Made by a program: the position numbers and the translations under genes. The notes under the pieces were generated by a model. The model was not told the origin of the DNA. It saw only the letters and a list, made by a program, of their open reading frames with translations, and did no database searches. From contig JAAMXY010000062.1 in assembly GCA_019677205.1 (NCBI GenBank), positions 1 through 38,732 of the forward strand: a stretch of DNA of 38,732 nt, read 5' to 3'. This DNA comes from Pinguiococcus pyrenoidosus. Its lineage: Eukaryota > Sar > Pinguiophyceae > Pinguiochrysidales > Pinguiochrysidaceae. Shown piece after piece: positions 30,701-38,732 of this stretch (position 1 is its first letter; each line of letters opens with the position of its first letter).

Positions 30701-31754
30701 CTGGTCGAGCCTCGTCGAGCAGAGCGCCTGGAAGGACCACATCCTGCGCGTGCTCTCCGCAGTGAGCTACACCGTCGACGCGGTGGCGTGCCGTGGCGCG
30801 AACGTCCTGCTGCACTGCAGCGACGGCTGGGACCGCACAAGCCAGGTGGCCGCCCTGGCCGAGCTCGTCCTGGATCCGTACTATCGAACCATCACCGGCT
30901 TCTGCTGCCTCGTCGAGAAGCACTGGCTCCAGTTCGGCCACAAGTTCCACGATCGCGCCGGATTCGACGTCGGGCTCAGCGCCTCCCAGGAGCGGAGCCC
31001 CATCTTTCGGCAGTTCCTGGAGTGCGTCTCGCATCTGATCAAGTGGAACCCCGTCTGCTTCGAGTTCGACGACCGGCTTCTTGTCTTCCTGCTTGACCAC
31101 GGCGTGTACAGCGGCTGGTTCGGCACCTTCCTGTTCAACACGCCAGCAGAGCGCAGGCGGCGAGAGCTGCAGGCCAACACGGTGTCGATCTGGCACCCGA
31201 TCCTTTCGTCTGCTGGTCACCTTCAGAACCCGTGGTACACGCCCACGAACGGCATTCTGAAGCTGAATCCAAGTCCACGTCTTGTCGGCCTGTGTGAGGC
31301 CTTCCTGTATCGACATTATGATCATCTGTTAAAGTCCGCTGCCCAGCAGAGGCAGCAAATGCAGCTGCTGTCCTTCGCCTGCGAAGAAGGACACACCATT
31401 GAAATCGACGATGGGAGTCGAGCGGAGGAGCAAGGGAAGACTGCTGGAGTGATGAGTCCGAAGGGCACAACCGCCCCGGAGCTGCGCCTCGTGGAGCTCC
31501 TGCAGAGGCACAATCTGAGCGAGAAGGAGGCAGCGGAAGTGACCATGCTTCTGCAGTCCGTCGTTGTCACGGAGGAGAAGCAGAGCGAGGCCCTACCGCC
31601 CGGCCGTCGTCACGGGGCGCACCTCGTGTCCCCGACGCACCGCAACAGCCTAATCGCTGAGGAGCTGATGGAGGACGATGATGGGAGGATGGCGGTCGCG
31701 AGGTTGAGTGGATCAACAGCAGGAGCTTCAGCAGCGTCGAAGGAATCGTCATAA
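27755..31754 (+). CDS. PH-C2-GRAM-myotubularin phosphoinositide 3-phosphatase
   Basis: Exon 1 is 27755-28677, exon 2 is 28787-31754 (intron 109 nt, phase 2), giving 1296 aa. Myotubularins remove the 3-phosphate from PI3P and PI(3,5)P2 on endosomal membranes. Order: PH domain about 36-137 (EGFLLKQGHLIRNWKKRYF, conserved Trp127), C2 domain about 180-296 (VSVDVIMARNIQ, PIWNETFTFDF), GRAM/PH-G region about 345-515 (LVYANGIFFLTNYRIIFVPD), and phosphatase about 640-1130. The active site is HCSDGWDRTSQ, with Cys985 and Arg991 of the CX5R motif both present, so it should be active. Exon 1 read on alone would end at a TGA two codons after the PH-C2 part, but that stop lies inside a textbook CAG/GTGAGC donor, and the next exon continues in phase. 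The C-terminal region has no FYVE domain. The C2 lacks an obvious full set of calcium aspartates. Confidence 0.88.
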
Positions 31755-32248
31755 TCGAGAAGTGACTTCTTTGGGAAGTGCTTCCCAGGCTCTTCCCTTC
31801 TGCGAAAGATGTGCGTCTTTGATCTGTGAGTCTTGCTGACACGGTGGTGTGTGGCGCCGCACTGTCTCTCCACCTCACGAGAACAAGCGCCATGGCAAGA
31901 ACGGCGCAATCGTCATCAAAAGCTCATTCGTAAGCTGCGAACCATTCATGCCACCTCGCTCGCCACCGTGTGTCCCCATCCGTCGCCCGAAAGCTCTCTT
32001 CTTGTGAGCAAAGGCAGCTTCCCTTCTACGGCTCGCACTGGGCTTTGCAGCGGTTCGTGCAGAAAGGTTGGAGGAGATCCGTGCGGCGTACAAAGTTGGT
32101 AGGATGTTGTCTTCATAGAGATTCATCGAGAGCATTCGAGAGAGCGAAAGCAGGGGGCAGTGGGGGGAGGCTCAAACCAGCCTGAAGGAGAAGAGGTCGG
32201 AAGAGAAGAACTCGGCTCGGGCTTCGCTGTTCACCACGCTTGCTACCG
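31755..32248. other. Convergent intergenic region
   Basis: Lies between the stops of the myotubularin gene (+) and ATP23 (-). Only 3' UTR sequence is expected. I see no gene or repeat. Confidence 0.5.
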
Positions 32249-33201
32249 CTAGTACGGATGCGCTGGATGGCGTTCAAAGGGCGACGTGTCCTTGTAGCAG
32301 GCATCAAAGACCTAAGAAGGCGGAATCCCGTGAGGCAATCCAAGAAAGCTGAGAAGTGACTCTCTTGCCGCCAAGTCGCACCTTCTCGATCGCTTTCTGT
32401 GCGACCTCCTCGCCATGGTGCATTCCGACGGAAAGCGCCGCTCTACGCTTCACGCAGATCTGATGCCCGCCTGTCCCAAAGTTTGAGCAATCGCGTATCA
32501 GTACACCATTCTCTCCACGAGAAACCGCTTCCAGCGTCCTTCGCTCACCTTTCCATCTCGTGTTTCCCCTCACGAGCTCTCTTCCGTAGCCGCACTCGCC
32601 GCTCAAGCTCGCCGCCCGGATCTCGCTGCAGGCCAGCTGCAGCGGATTCCTCCAATCGATCTACGCACACCAGGACCTTGAGACGCCGTGCAGGCCCCGT
32701 GGGAGCACATGTCGTACCTCGCGGGTGCACTGGTCGTACGCGTGGATCAGCTCATGCACCAGCATCTGCTTGAACATCGTGCCGGGCATCTTCCACGCGC
32801 ACATCTCAATAGCCGGCTGGTATTCCTGACTCGAGGCACTTGATACGGCATCGCCGTTGGCGCCGGAAGAGCCAGAATCGCCTGGAGAGGCCTCTCCCAC
32901 TCTCCCCAGAAAGCCTCCGGTGACCCTGTCGTTGCCATCGCAGGGCGAGCAGCGCATGAAATCCGGCGGAACCGCGCAGCCCACTTTCTCTAGTCGTCCC
33001 ACGAGAAACTTGACCGTCATGTCCTTCTGCACCTGTACTAAACGGCTCTCACACGCCGCCAAAGCGTCAGGATCCTGCCGAGGACGGAGAATCAGCCTGT
33101 AGGACAGCGGAATAGAGGGGTACACGGGTGACACGAACCCCGAGAACAGCCTTGGCGAGAGGCTGTAGGAACTCTGGCAAGGAGGCGCTCTCTTCTGACA
33201 T
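32249..33201 (-). CDS. ATP23: Mitochondrial inner-membrane metalloprotease ATP23
   Basis: Exons are 33201-33139, 33074-32718, 32660-32549, 32470-32382 and 32311-32249, giving 227 aa. In yeast ATP23 matures subunit 6 of the ATP synthase and helps its assembly from the intermembrane space. The zinc site is [10 protein letters not shown] (His128, Glu129, His132). Family signatures continue exon by exon: CSPCDGN and VTGGF before the zinc site, [19 protein letters not shown] after it, [10 protein letters not shown], and [16 protein letters not shown] at the end. Conserved junctions such as RE/IDW and K/GGHQIC confirm the splices. Introns are 57-78 nt. Codon phases are 0, 0, 1, 0. A Gly/Ser-rich insertion of about 30 residues ([16 protein letters not shown]) precedes the zinc motif. 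No mitochondrial presequence is seen, as is usual for this family. Confidence 0.92.
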
Positions 33202-33490
33202 TCCTTCGGTAATGTATAGGCAAATTCGCGGCGTTCGGAGAGGACTTAAGGACCAAGTCGCGTGATTATCTTGTGACTATCACGTGATATTTTCCGGAGC
33301 ACTCCGGAAACCAGTCCGTCTCCAGGCAAAGATTCTCCTCCGGTAGCAGCTATTTCGCATTGCACATTGTCGATTTGTTTCATAGGGAAATCCGTAATTT
33401 TGTTTTTGAGATGAAGTTGAAGAAAACGTCCGTCTGTCCCACACGTGCGTAGCGACGCCTCTCTCCCTTCCTTCAGCCCCGTGTTCCGCG
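33202..33490. promoter_or_regulatory. Divergent promoter of ATP23 and the SET gene
   Basis: 289 bp between two divergent ATGs. AT-rich relative to its surroundings (for example AAATCCGTAATTTTG at about 33389). GTGACTATCACGTGAT at about 33272-33287 contains the E-box-like CACGTG at 33280-33285. No TATA box is evident. Confidence 0.45.
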
Positions 33491-35427
33491 ATGGCCCCAC
33501 CGACTCTTCAACTTGCCCTCCTGCTCTGCTGGAGCCTTGCAAGCCCCGGAGGCGCTCTGAGCGTCCCGCGACGCCAGCTGGTCGACGAGCTGTTCCGCTG
33601 GGCAGAGGCCGAAGGCGCCAAGGTCAGCGCCCTAGCGCCGCAGGTCTTCGCCGACGGCATGGGAGTGGGCTTGCAGGCCTCGCGAGCGCTCGCCGTGGAC
33701 CAGGTGGCCTTGACGGTGCCCGCGCGGCTGTGCCTGTCGGTCAACCGGGGCCCTGGGAACACCTCCAGGAGCCCGAACCCCCATCGGCGAATTGTTCCGA
33801 CAGATCTTTGGGACTCTCAGGACTGGTTCCAGCAGCTTGCCAGCCTGCTGGCGGTGGAGCGTTGCCGGGGAGACGCCTCTGCAATGGCCCCGTGGATCAG
33901 GGCTCTTCCGGGGAAAGAGGAGCTGCGGACTCTGCCGATTTTCTGGCCGGAGGAGCGGATCGCCGACGTCGGCTGCCAATTCACCATCAAGGCGCTGCGG
34001 GAGCAGCGCCGGACTTGGCATGAAGATGCAGAGAGCTTTGCCAAGGCGGTCCGGAGGCAAGTGGAAGCGAACCGGGGGAAGAAAGGGACCGAGCTGGAGG
34101 AAATGCCCTCGAAAGACATGTTTCTCTGGGCGCTGAGCGCCGTTCGCTCCAGGTCCTTTTCGGGCCCGTGGGAGGGCAGTACCGCCGTGGAGAGAGCCGC
34201 CCAAGCCGCCTTCTTGAGCACGCTGTCGCTGCTCTACATCGGCATCAATGGACTCGACAGTGCGACGGATGCCTTGCAAGGCTTTATCGCCGCCGCCGTC
34301 TTCTTGTTCGCGAGGGACATCATTCGCTCCGGCAGCAAAGGCGACGACGAGTCCGGTGGCTACCGGCGATACACGCTCGCGCCGGTCGTCGACATGCTCA
34401 ACCACTCGCCGGAGGCGGCGGGGGCGAAAGTGGCGTACGAGTACTTTCAGGACGACTACTCCGTTTGCGTAACCGGCGCCAGGGGAGGTGCGAGCGGCGT
34501 CGCCGCGGGGGAGCAGGCCTTCATCTCCTACGGAGAGTATCCGAGCAGCGGCCTGCTGCAGTACTATGGTTTCTGTCTGAATGGAGAGAACGCCGCCTGC
34601 ACAGGGGCCGCGAGATTCGAGCGGGTCGGCTTCCGGCAAGACACGGCGTTGGACTGGCTGGCGGAGGTACGTTGAGGCGCATGTCGTGCGGCAAGTCGAA
34701 ACGAAGTCAATGGCTGACACCAAGGCCACAGGACGGAAGCAAAGTGCTCGCCAAGGCCGGCGACAGTAGCAAGGCGCACTGGAAGGATTTCGACCAGGGA
34801 AAGATGTCCGACAGGGTTCGCCTGCTGAACGACCTGTCGCTGCTGAGCTACGGACCCGTGTCCGTGCAAGGCAGGGTGTCTCTCAGCACTCCGGTGAGCT
34901 CGCCCTTTCCACCTTGAAAAGCAACCACAGCACGAAATGCTCACGCAAAGCAACGCGCAGGCGCAAGTGTTCGAGCTCGCCTTCGATCCGGTATCGGAGA
35001 GGATGATCTTAGCGCTGGTCGCGTCCGACGCGGAGCTTCGCAACGCCGGTCCGTCGCTGGTAAGGGGGGAAAACGCTTGCTGCTAAGACTGGCAAAACTG
35101 GTGGAGATTCACAAGCGCTGCGTCTAATTTCCCTGCACAGGAGAGGATACAGAAGAACGGCCTTGGTTGGGAGGACATCGGCAGCGACACGCGGGCGAGG
35201 TATGACGATGTGCTGCGGTACGTTTTCGGGGCTTGCACCAGGGAAGGTCTCGGGCAAGGGACATCAATGACGAGAACCTCTTAAATTGCAGGTCTGCAAG
35301 AGGCTTCTTGGACGAGGAGCGCGACTTTGCGATGGTCGCCGCGACAGCTGGTGCCGACGCGACGTCGAGTGCCATTCGAGATTTTCAGGTGGCTCAGAAG
35401 GAGTTTCTGCAAGGATCACTGGGTTGA
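33491..35427 (+). CDS. SET-domain lysine methyltransferase, Rubisco LSMT/SETD3-like, with signal peptide
   Basis: Exons are 33491-34666, 34732-34893, 34931-35059, 35141-35217 and 35292-35427, giving 559 aa. Plant relatives methylate lysines of plastid proteins such as the Rubisco large subunit and aldolase; animal relatives modify actin and other cytosolic proteins. SET landmarks are APQVFADGMGVGLQASRALA, PVVDMLNHSPEA (Asn304, His305), FISYGEYPSSGLLQYYGF with the probable catalytic Tyr347, and a helical C-terminal substrate-binding region (MSDRVRLLNDLSLL, ERMILALVASDAELRN). The insert between the SET halves is as expected for the family. An N-terminal signal peptide (MAPPTLQLALLLCWSLASPG) suggests entry into the secretory route, probably to a secondary plastid. 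Intron 2 is only 37 nt. Which substrate it modifies cannot be read from the sequence. Confidence 0.88.
34894..34930 (+). other. Ultra-short 37-nt intron
   Basis: Begins GTGAGC and ends CCACAG. It joins two phase-0 exons of the SET gene. Its sequence contains an in-frame TGA (in CCTTGAAAA), so retention would truncate the protein. Confidence 0.75.
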
Positions 35428-35640
35428 TTCCTCCAAAAGACAAACGTGATTCTCAACCATGACCATTCCTTCGACGCTGCTCCCACTTTTTCTACTCCTT
35501 CACATGTGGTCGATTCGGATGTTTTCCGAGATGGGAGGGCATGTGAGAGGGCGAGAGAACAAACACAAGACAAGGACTAGCTGCAACCCGCAGAGCTAGA
35601 ATTCGGTTGATGGAAGCGCCTCGAAGCGCCTCGATCCACT
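35428..35640. other. Convergent intergenic region
   Basis: Only 213 bp between the stops of the SET gene and the methyltransferase gene. No other feature is seen. Confidence 0.5.
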
Positions 35641-37489
35641 CTATCCGTGCTTCTTCCTCCCTCGGCCTCTCGAGGCCTTTGGCATTTGCCCTCTGCCGCC
35701 TCTTCCACCTCTCTTGCTCAATCGCGTGGAGCCGGCATTGCCCGCTACGCCTTCAGACTTGCGCTTCTTGCGTTTTTCCTGGGAGCGCGAGCTGCGTAGA
35801 TTCTCGTCCTCCAGGAGTAGTCTATGGCCCTAGAGGTGCCGCGCCAAGGTCAGGGCACGGAAGCAAGCCCCTTTGCGGCGTGGTTGCCCCGTGGTCTTTC
35901 TTCCGACGCACCTCATCAACCAGTTCCTGAAGCGACGACGACGCGATCGCGCCACCTCCTAGAAGCTCATCTTCTGGAGGGATCATGTGCCACATTGCGA
36001 TGTGACCGCCAACCTTGTGAAGCGAGAGAGGGAATTGAACCTCGCGCTTGGCAATTCATGCTGCCACGGCGGAGCGGTGCAGTACCTTCTCTGCAGTAGC
36101 ATTTGCCTCTTCTCCACTTGCTAAGTCTTCCTCAAAGTTTTGGCCGCTAATGTCGTCCGAGTCGTACTCCCCGATGATGAAGTCCTCCTCGTCGCCTTCC
36201 TTCTCTATCTCGTCTCCCTCATCTCCGGCGCCGTCAGCCTCCAAGGCAGCTGCCTCCTAGGGGGAGCAAGAACAAATAAAAGACAAAGGCATGGTTCGAA
36301 TCAAGGATGAGACGTTTCTTTCTGTCTCTCTTTCCTTCTTTCTTTGGTCGCTTCTCTGTTACAAGCGATGAGAAGCCCAGTCCAGAAGAGTTCCGCCCCC
36401 TTCACCTTGCTTTTCCCTCGGCTTTGCTTTCCGTCTTGCGCCTCGTTGAGGCCCAGGTCATCCTACGGATGCCACGGTGAGCACGACCACGAGCTGCCTC
36501 CCGCGGCCATTCCCTTCCTGGACATCAGAACTGGGCAGGTCCTACCAGGAGTATCATTGCCATCGTGGTGCGCTTAAATATCGTCAGGTGGTCCTGAAGG
36601 AAAAGGGAAGGTGGAGAGACAAGTCAGCGAGTGTTGCGTCGCAGCACCGTCGACGTCACGACTTCGGCGATACGGACCCGAGTGTGCGGCCATGAATACC
36701 GCAGCGGCACTTTGGCCAGGCAATGAAACCTTTTCAGCAGTTCCACCTGCAGGTCACGACGGTGTCGTGAGCCAAGTTCCAGCTTGATTCCACCCCGCGG
36801 CGGACGGACCTGGAAGGCGGCGCCAGAGGTCCGCCCCCAGGGCGCATGTTCCAAGGAGAGCGTGTCGCCGAAGAGTTCCCCCACGTGCGCCACGTAGTCG
36901 CCCTGCGTTCCGCCATGAGCCGCAGGCCGTCCCCACTGATCGGCGAGGCTGCCAGGGTCACCTGATACTGCAGCAGACAGTCCAAGGCCAGGGACTCCGC
37001 GCTGCTCTCGAACTCGTCCGGGTAGCACAGGAACAGCGTGGGTCTGGCGCCCAGCAGCTGCAGCACCTCGGGGCCCCCGTGGCTCACCCCCTGCCAGCAG
37101 AGGTCGTCTGGCGCCAGGCGGCCGAACTTGGTCAGCTGACGCGGCGCAGCTGCCTCTCGGGGCGTTCCCTTCACGTCGAAGGCGGCAACTCGGGCCCCCC
37201 TTTCGCGGAGTAACTGGCTCCAATAGCCCTGGCCAGCGCCCACCTCCACCAGCGGGCTGTAGTGGCATAGGATGTGCAGCGCCCGCTCGTCGGGGACGGC
37301 CCAGGCGTACTGGTTGGCCAGCCCCGCGCCGGCTTCGTCCACCTTTGCAAAGGCCTTACTACGCGCGCGGACCGGCATGTCATTGGCGAAGAGCTTCTGG
37401 GCCGCGGCCGGCCAGCGCCGGCGCGCCGCGAGGTAGGCGTCTAGATACGGGTTGGCGCGGGGGCCGTCGGAGGCGCTGGCGGCGCTCAT
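35641..37489 (-). CDS. SAM-dependent methyltransferase-like protein with acidic and RG-rich C-terminal extension
   Basis: Eight exons: 37489-36962, 36902-36810, 36746-36678, 36593-36546, 36462-36406, 36256-36086, 36013-35912 and 35778-35641 (401 aa). All seven introns are GT-AG and phase 0. Motif I of a Rossmann methyltransferase is PLVEVGAGQGYWSQLL (residues 79-94), followed by the acidic VAAFDVK. TLFLCYPDEFESS, GELFGDTLSLEHAPWGRTSG and WPHTRDHLTIFKRT complete the core. I recall similar motifs in uncharacterised protist proteins, but cannot verify that. The tail is acidic (DEGDEIEKEGDEEDFIIGEY), then IPPEDELLGG, then a basic RGGRGGRGQ/RGRGRKKHG end that suggests RNA or nuclear association. 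Substrate unknown. The alternative is that the enzyme stops at 36525 (frame ending VGPAQF) and a separate small acidic gene follows. Confidence 0.72.
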
Positions 37490-37501
37490 GGGGGGCTCAA
37501 A

Positions 37502-37541
37502 AGCGGCGTTTTTCTCGTGGCGAAGAGAAAAGGGCGGATTT
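37502..37541 (-). promoter_or_regulatory. Start-proximal motifs upstream of the methyltransferase gene
   Basis: AAAGGGCGGATTT at 37529-37541 is the exact reverse complement of 20300-20312 beside the threonine synthase ATG. AGCGGCGTT at 37502-37510 resembles TGCGGCGTT at 20290-20298 beside the same ATG. Both are 13-40 bp outside the coding start at 37489. The function is inferred. Confidence 0.45.
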
Positions 37542-37568
37542 GCCCTCTCGCAGCTGACGCAAATCGGT

Positions 37569-37880
37569 TTACGAGGCTTTGGAGGTTGGTGCCGTCATAG
37601 CAGTGCAGAGTACGGGGGAAGGACGAAACGGGTTTTCGGGCTGCGGAGGATCATTGTGCTGGTGATCTTCAGAGGAAGATAGGATCTTCGACGGGATGAC
37701 GCCGCGGCATTGGCTGGCGAGTGCTGATGCAAGCTCCTGTGGACCAAGCAATCTTCCAACGGCGTCACCACATGGAACGAAAACCTGTGCGAGCGATACT
37801 CCGCGTAAATTTGCGGCATCTTCGACCTGCACGTCGGCCGCATCAGAATTGGGGTGGACGACGCAGCGCTGTAGCACGGC
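37569..37880 (-). CDS. Possible terminal exon of an unidentified minus-strand gene
   Basis: An excellent acceptor (GGCGCTCTCTTAG, ending at 37881) opens a 103-codon frame that ends at 37569, with protein-like stretches (DAADVQVEDAANLRG, GDAVGRLLGPQELASALAS). A second frame over the same bases is also open, so the coding frame is uncertain. I could not find a phase-compatible upstream exon with confidence. If real, it would be a gene ending just 80 bp upstream of the methyltransferase gene on the same strand. Confidence 0.25.
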   Translation of the reverse strand, partial: AVLQRCVVHPNSDAADVQVEDAANLRGVSLAQVFVPCGDAVGRLLGPQELASALASQCRGVIPSKILSSSEDHQHNDPPQPENPFRPSPVLCTAMTAPTSKAS

Positions 37881-38139
37881 CTAAGAGAGCGCCAGGTAGA
37901 TTCATGGGAAAGTTGAAGTCGCCAAATCCAACTGCCCCGACCCTGCTGTCAGCAGGAGCGACACCAGGTGCCCGGGCATTGGTGGAATCACGCGGTTGCT
38001 TCGTCCGCTTCACTTGGTGGAAGGAATTGCGGAAAGCATCATTCTGCGCGCCCGTTGAGCGAGGTTTCACTTTTACGCACTGCTTCGAAACTTCTTTTGC
38101 GGGGACCGAGAACGAGAGGTTTTAATTAAAAGTTTTAAG

Positions 38140-38498
38140 GGTGGGGGATGAAGCCTGTGAAAGGATGACGCGCCGCAGCAAGCGAAGCAACGCAAGGTAC
38201 TGCCTTGCTACTAGCTCGCTACAGCCAGTAGTTTGTTCAAACCAGTTTGCTAGCGCGCCGGCGAGTAGCTAGCTGGCTAGAGCTAGTGCGTTGATGAGTG
38301 TAGCTACAACCAAGTAACTAAGGCAAGGCAGCGCGCAGCTGCGCCGAAGAAGCCAAGCAAGAAGGCCAGGTCAGCAGCAACGTGCGTTGCAGCATGGCCG
38401 CCTAGCAGCAAGAACGCACGTGACGTGCGTGCGTTTGAGGCAGCGAGCCGGCGCACTGCCTGAAGAAGGAGCAAGCAAAGCAAGATCAGCAAGCAAGG
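38140..38498. other. Low-complexity block rich in GCAAGCAAG and GCTAGC words
   Basis: Words such as AGCTAGCTGGCTAG, AGCAAGCAAAGCAAG and CACGTGACGTGCGTGCG recur, with no stable repeat unit. Its composition resembles 10020-10160 in reverse complement. It forms the presumed promoter and 5' UTR of the gene starting at 38499. Confidence 0.55.
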
Positions 38499-38732
38499 AT
38501 GTCATCAGGCAGCGGCGCGAAGCCGCCCGAATCATGGTCGGATAGCGCGCTGAATGGAGGAGGAGCGGTGATGCTGGATTTCAGATCGTGCGTCGTCGTC
38601 GAAGGTGCGGACGCTTCCGCCGACGCCGGACGCTTCGGCCTGTTTGTTGCTGTTCTCTCGTTTGTCGTTGGTTGCACCTCCCGAAGCAGTGCGTACTACA
38701 CCGGCGTGGCCCGAAGAACATGCACGCAATGG
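38499..38732 (+). CDS. 5' end of an unidentified gene, cut by the window edge
   Basis: ATG 38499 opens 78 codons with no stop to the end of the window. The peptide starts MSSGSGAKPPESWSDSALNG, continues with FRSCVVVEGADASADAGRFG and has a hydrophobic stretch (LFVAVLSFVVGC) that could be a signal anchor. No family can be named from this length. Minus-strand frames over the same bases are open too, so this is a moderate call. Confidence 0.4.
   Translation, partial: MSSGSGAKPPESWSDSALNGGGAVMLDFRSCVVVEGADASADAGRFGLFVAVLSFVVGCTSRSSAYYTGVARRTCTQW

Noticed and set aside
29943-31325. 460-codon minus-strand open frame opposite the phosphatase domain
   Set aside because: It is a shadow of the myotubularin catalytic domain, which contains the CX5R motif.
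36024-36085. tRNA-like GGTTCAATTCC on the minus strand
   Set aside because: The five-base T stem does not pair and no cloverleaf forms; it is the 3' part of an intron of the methyltransferase gene.
36290-36303. GGTTCGAATC, resembling a tRNA B box
   Set aside because: No T-stem pairing, acceptor stem or anticodon arm can be formed around it; it lies in an intron.
36525-36545. Methyltransferase ending at the 36525 stop
   Set aside because: Possible, but splicing at the GTAGGA donor gives four further in-phase exons, which would otherwise lack a good start codon. Kept as the alternative model.
1-38732. Prokaryotic features such as operons, CRISPR arrays, insertion sequences or attachment sites
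   Set aside because: The genes are spliced and eukaryotic (PIG-T, myotubularin, ATP23); no spaced direct-repeat array or transposase was found.
1-38732. Typical dinoflagellate genome
   Set aside because: Genes alternate strands, all placed introns use GT donors, and acceptors are not consistently followed by G.

Overview
This is a nuclear segment from a eukaryotic microbe. It is GC-rich, with about a dozen confidently modelled genes on both strands and intergenic gaps that are often only 50-600 bases. About 34 introns can be placed. All are GT-AG, and most are 57-150 nt. The exon joins below were made by hand from splice-site consensus, reading phase and family conservation. The organism is probably an alga with a secondary plastid. 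A pyruvate kinase, a Rubisco-methyltransferase-like SET protein and a beta-rich protein each begin with a signal peptide, which is how proteins enter such plastids. A stramenopile, haptophyte or chromerid would fit. Strand switching and ordinary GT donors argue against a typical dinoflagellate, but the lineage is not proven.

Layout from left to right. 1-499 holds a partial minus-strand frame, followed by a poorly coding stretch with a nested palindrome. 2111-4202 is pyruvate kinase (+) and 4827-5954 a secreted or plastid-routed beta-rich protein (+). 6363-7113 is a cytochrome b561 protein (-) and 7729-9354 a roughly ten-pass membrane protein (-). 10492-16575 encodes a 1879-aa coiled-coil/disordered protein (+) with three internal repeat families. 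16624-17962 is a four-pass EF-hand protein (-), 18481-20172 PIG-T of the GPI transamidase (-), and 20318-22154 threonine synthase (+), the last two sharing a 145-bp bidirectional promoter. 22267-23617 is a two-pass coiled-coil protein (-). 24189-26804 is a membrane-anchored serine carboxypeptidase with FN3-like and EGF-like modules (+). 27755-31754 is a PH-C2-GRAM-myotubularin phosphatase (+). 32249-33201 is the ATP23 metalloprotease (-), 33491-35427 a SET methyltransferase (+), 35641-37489 an eight-exon Rossmann methyltransferase with an acidic and RG-rich tail (-), and 38499-38732 the start of another plus-strand gene.

The genes do not form one pathway. Themes are plastid metabolism (pyruvate kinase, SET protein), the secretory and membrane system (PIG-T, carboxypeptidase, myotubularin, b561, EF-hand and multipass proteins), amino-acid synthesis and mitochondrial protein maturation.

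The most notable features are the PH-C2-myotubularin fusion hidden by a misleading stop at an exon end, the acidic/RG extension of the methyltransferase spread over tiny exons, the chimeric carboxypeptidase whose stop codon lies inside a tandem repeat, the large repeat-rich scaffold-like protein, and an E2F-like palindrome plus a shared 13-mer in start regions.
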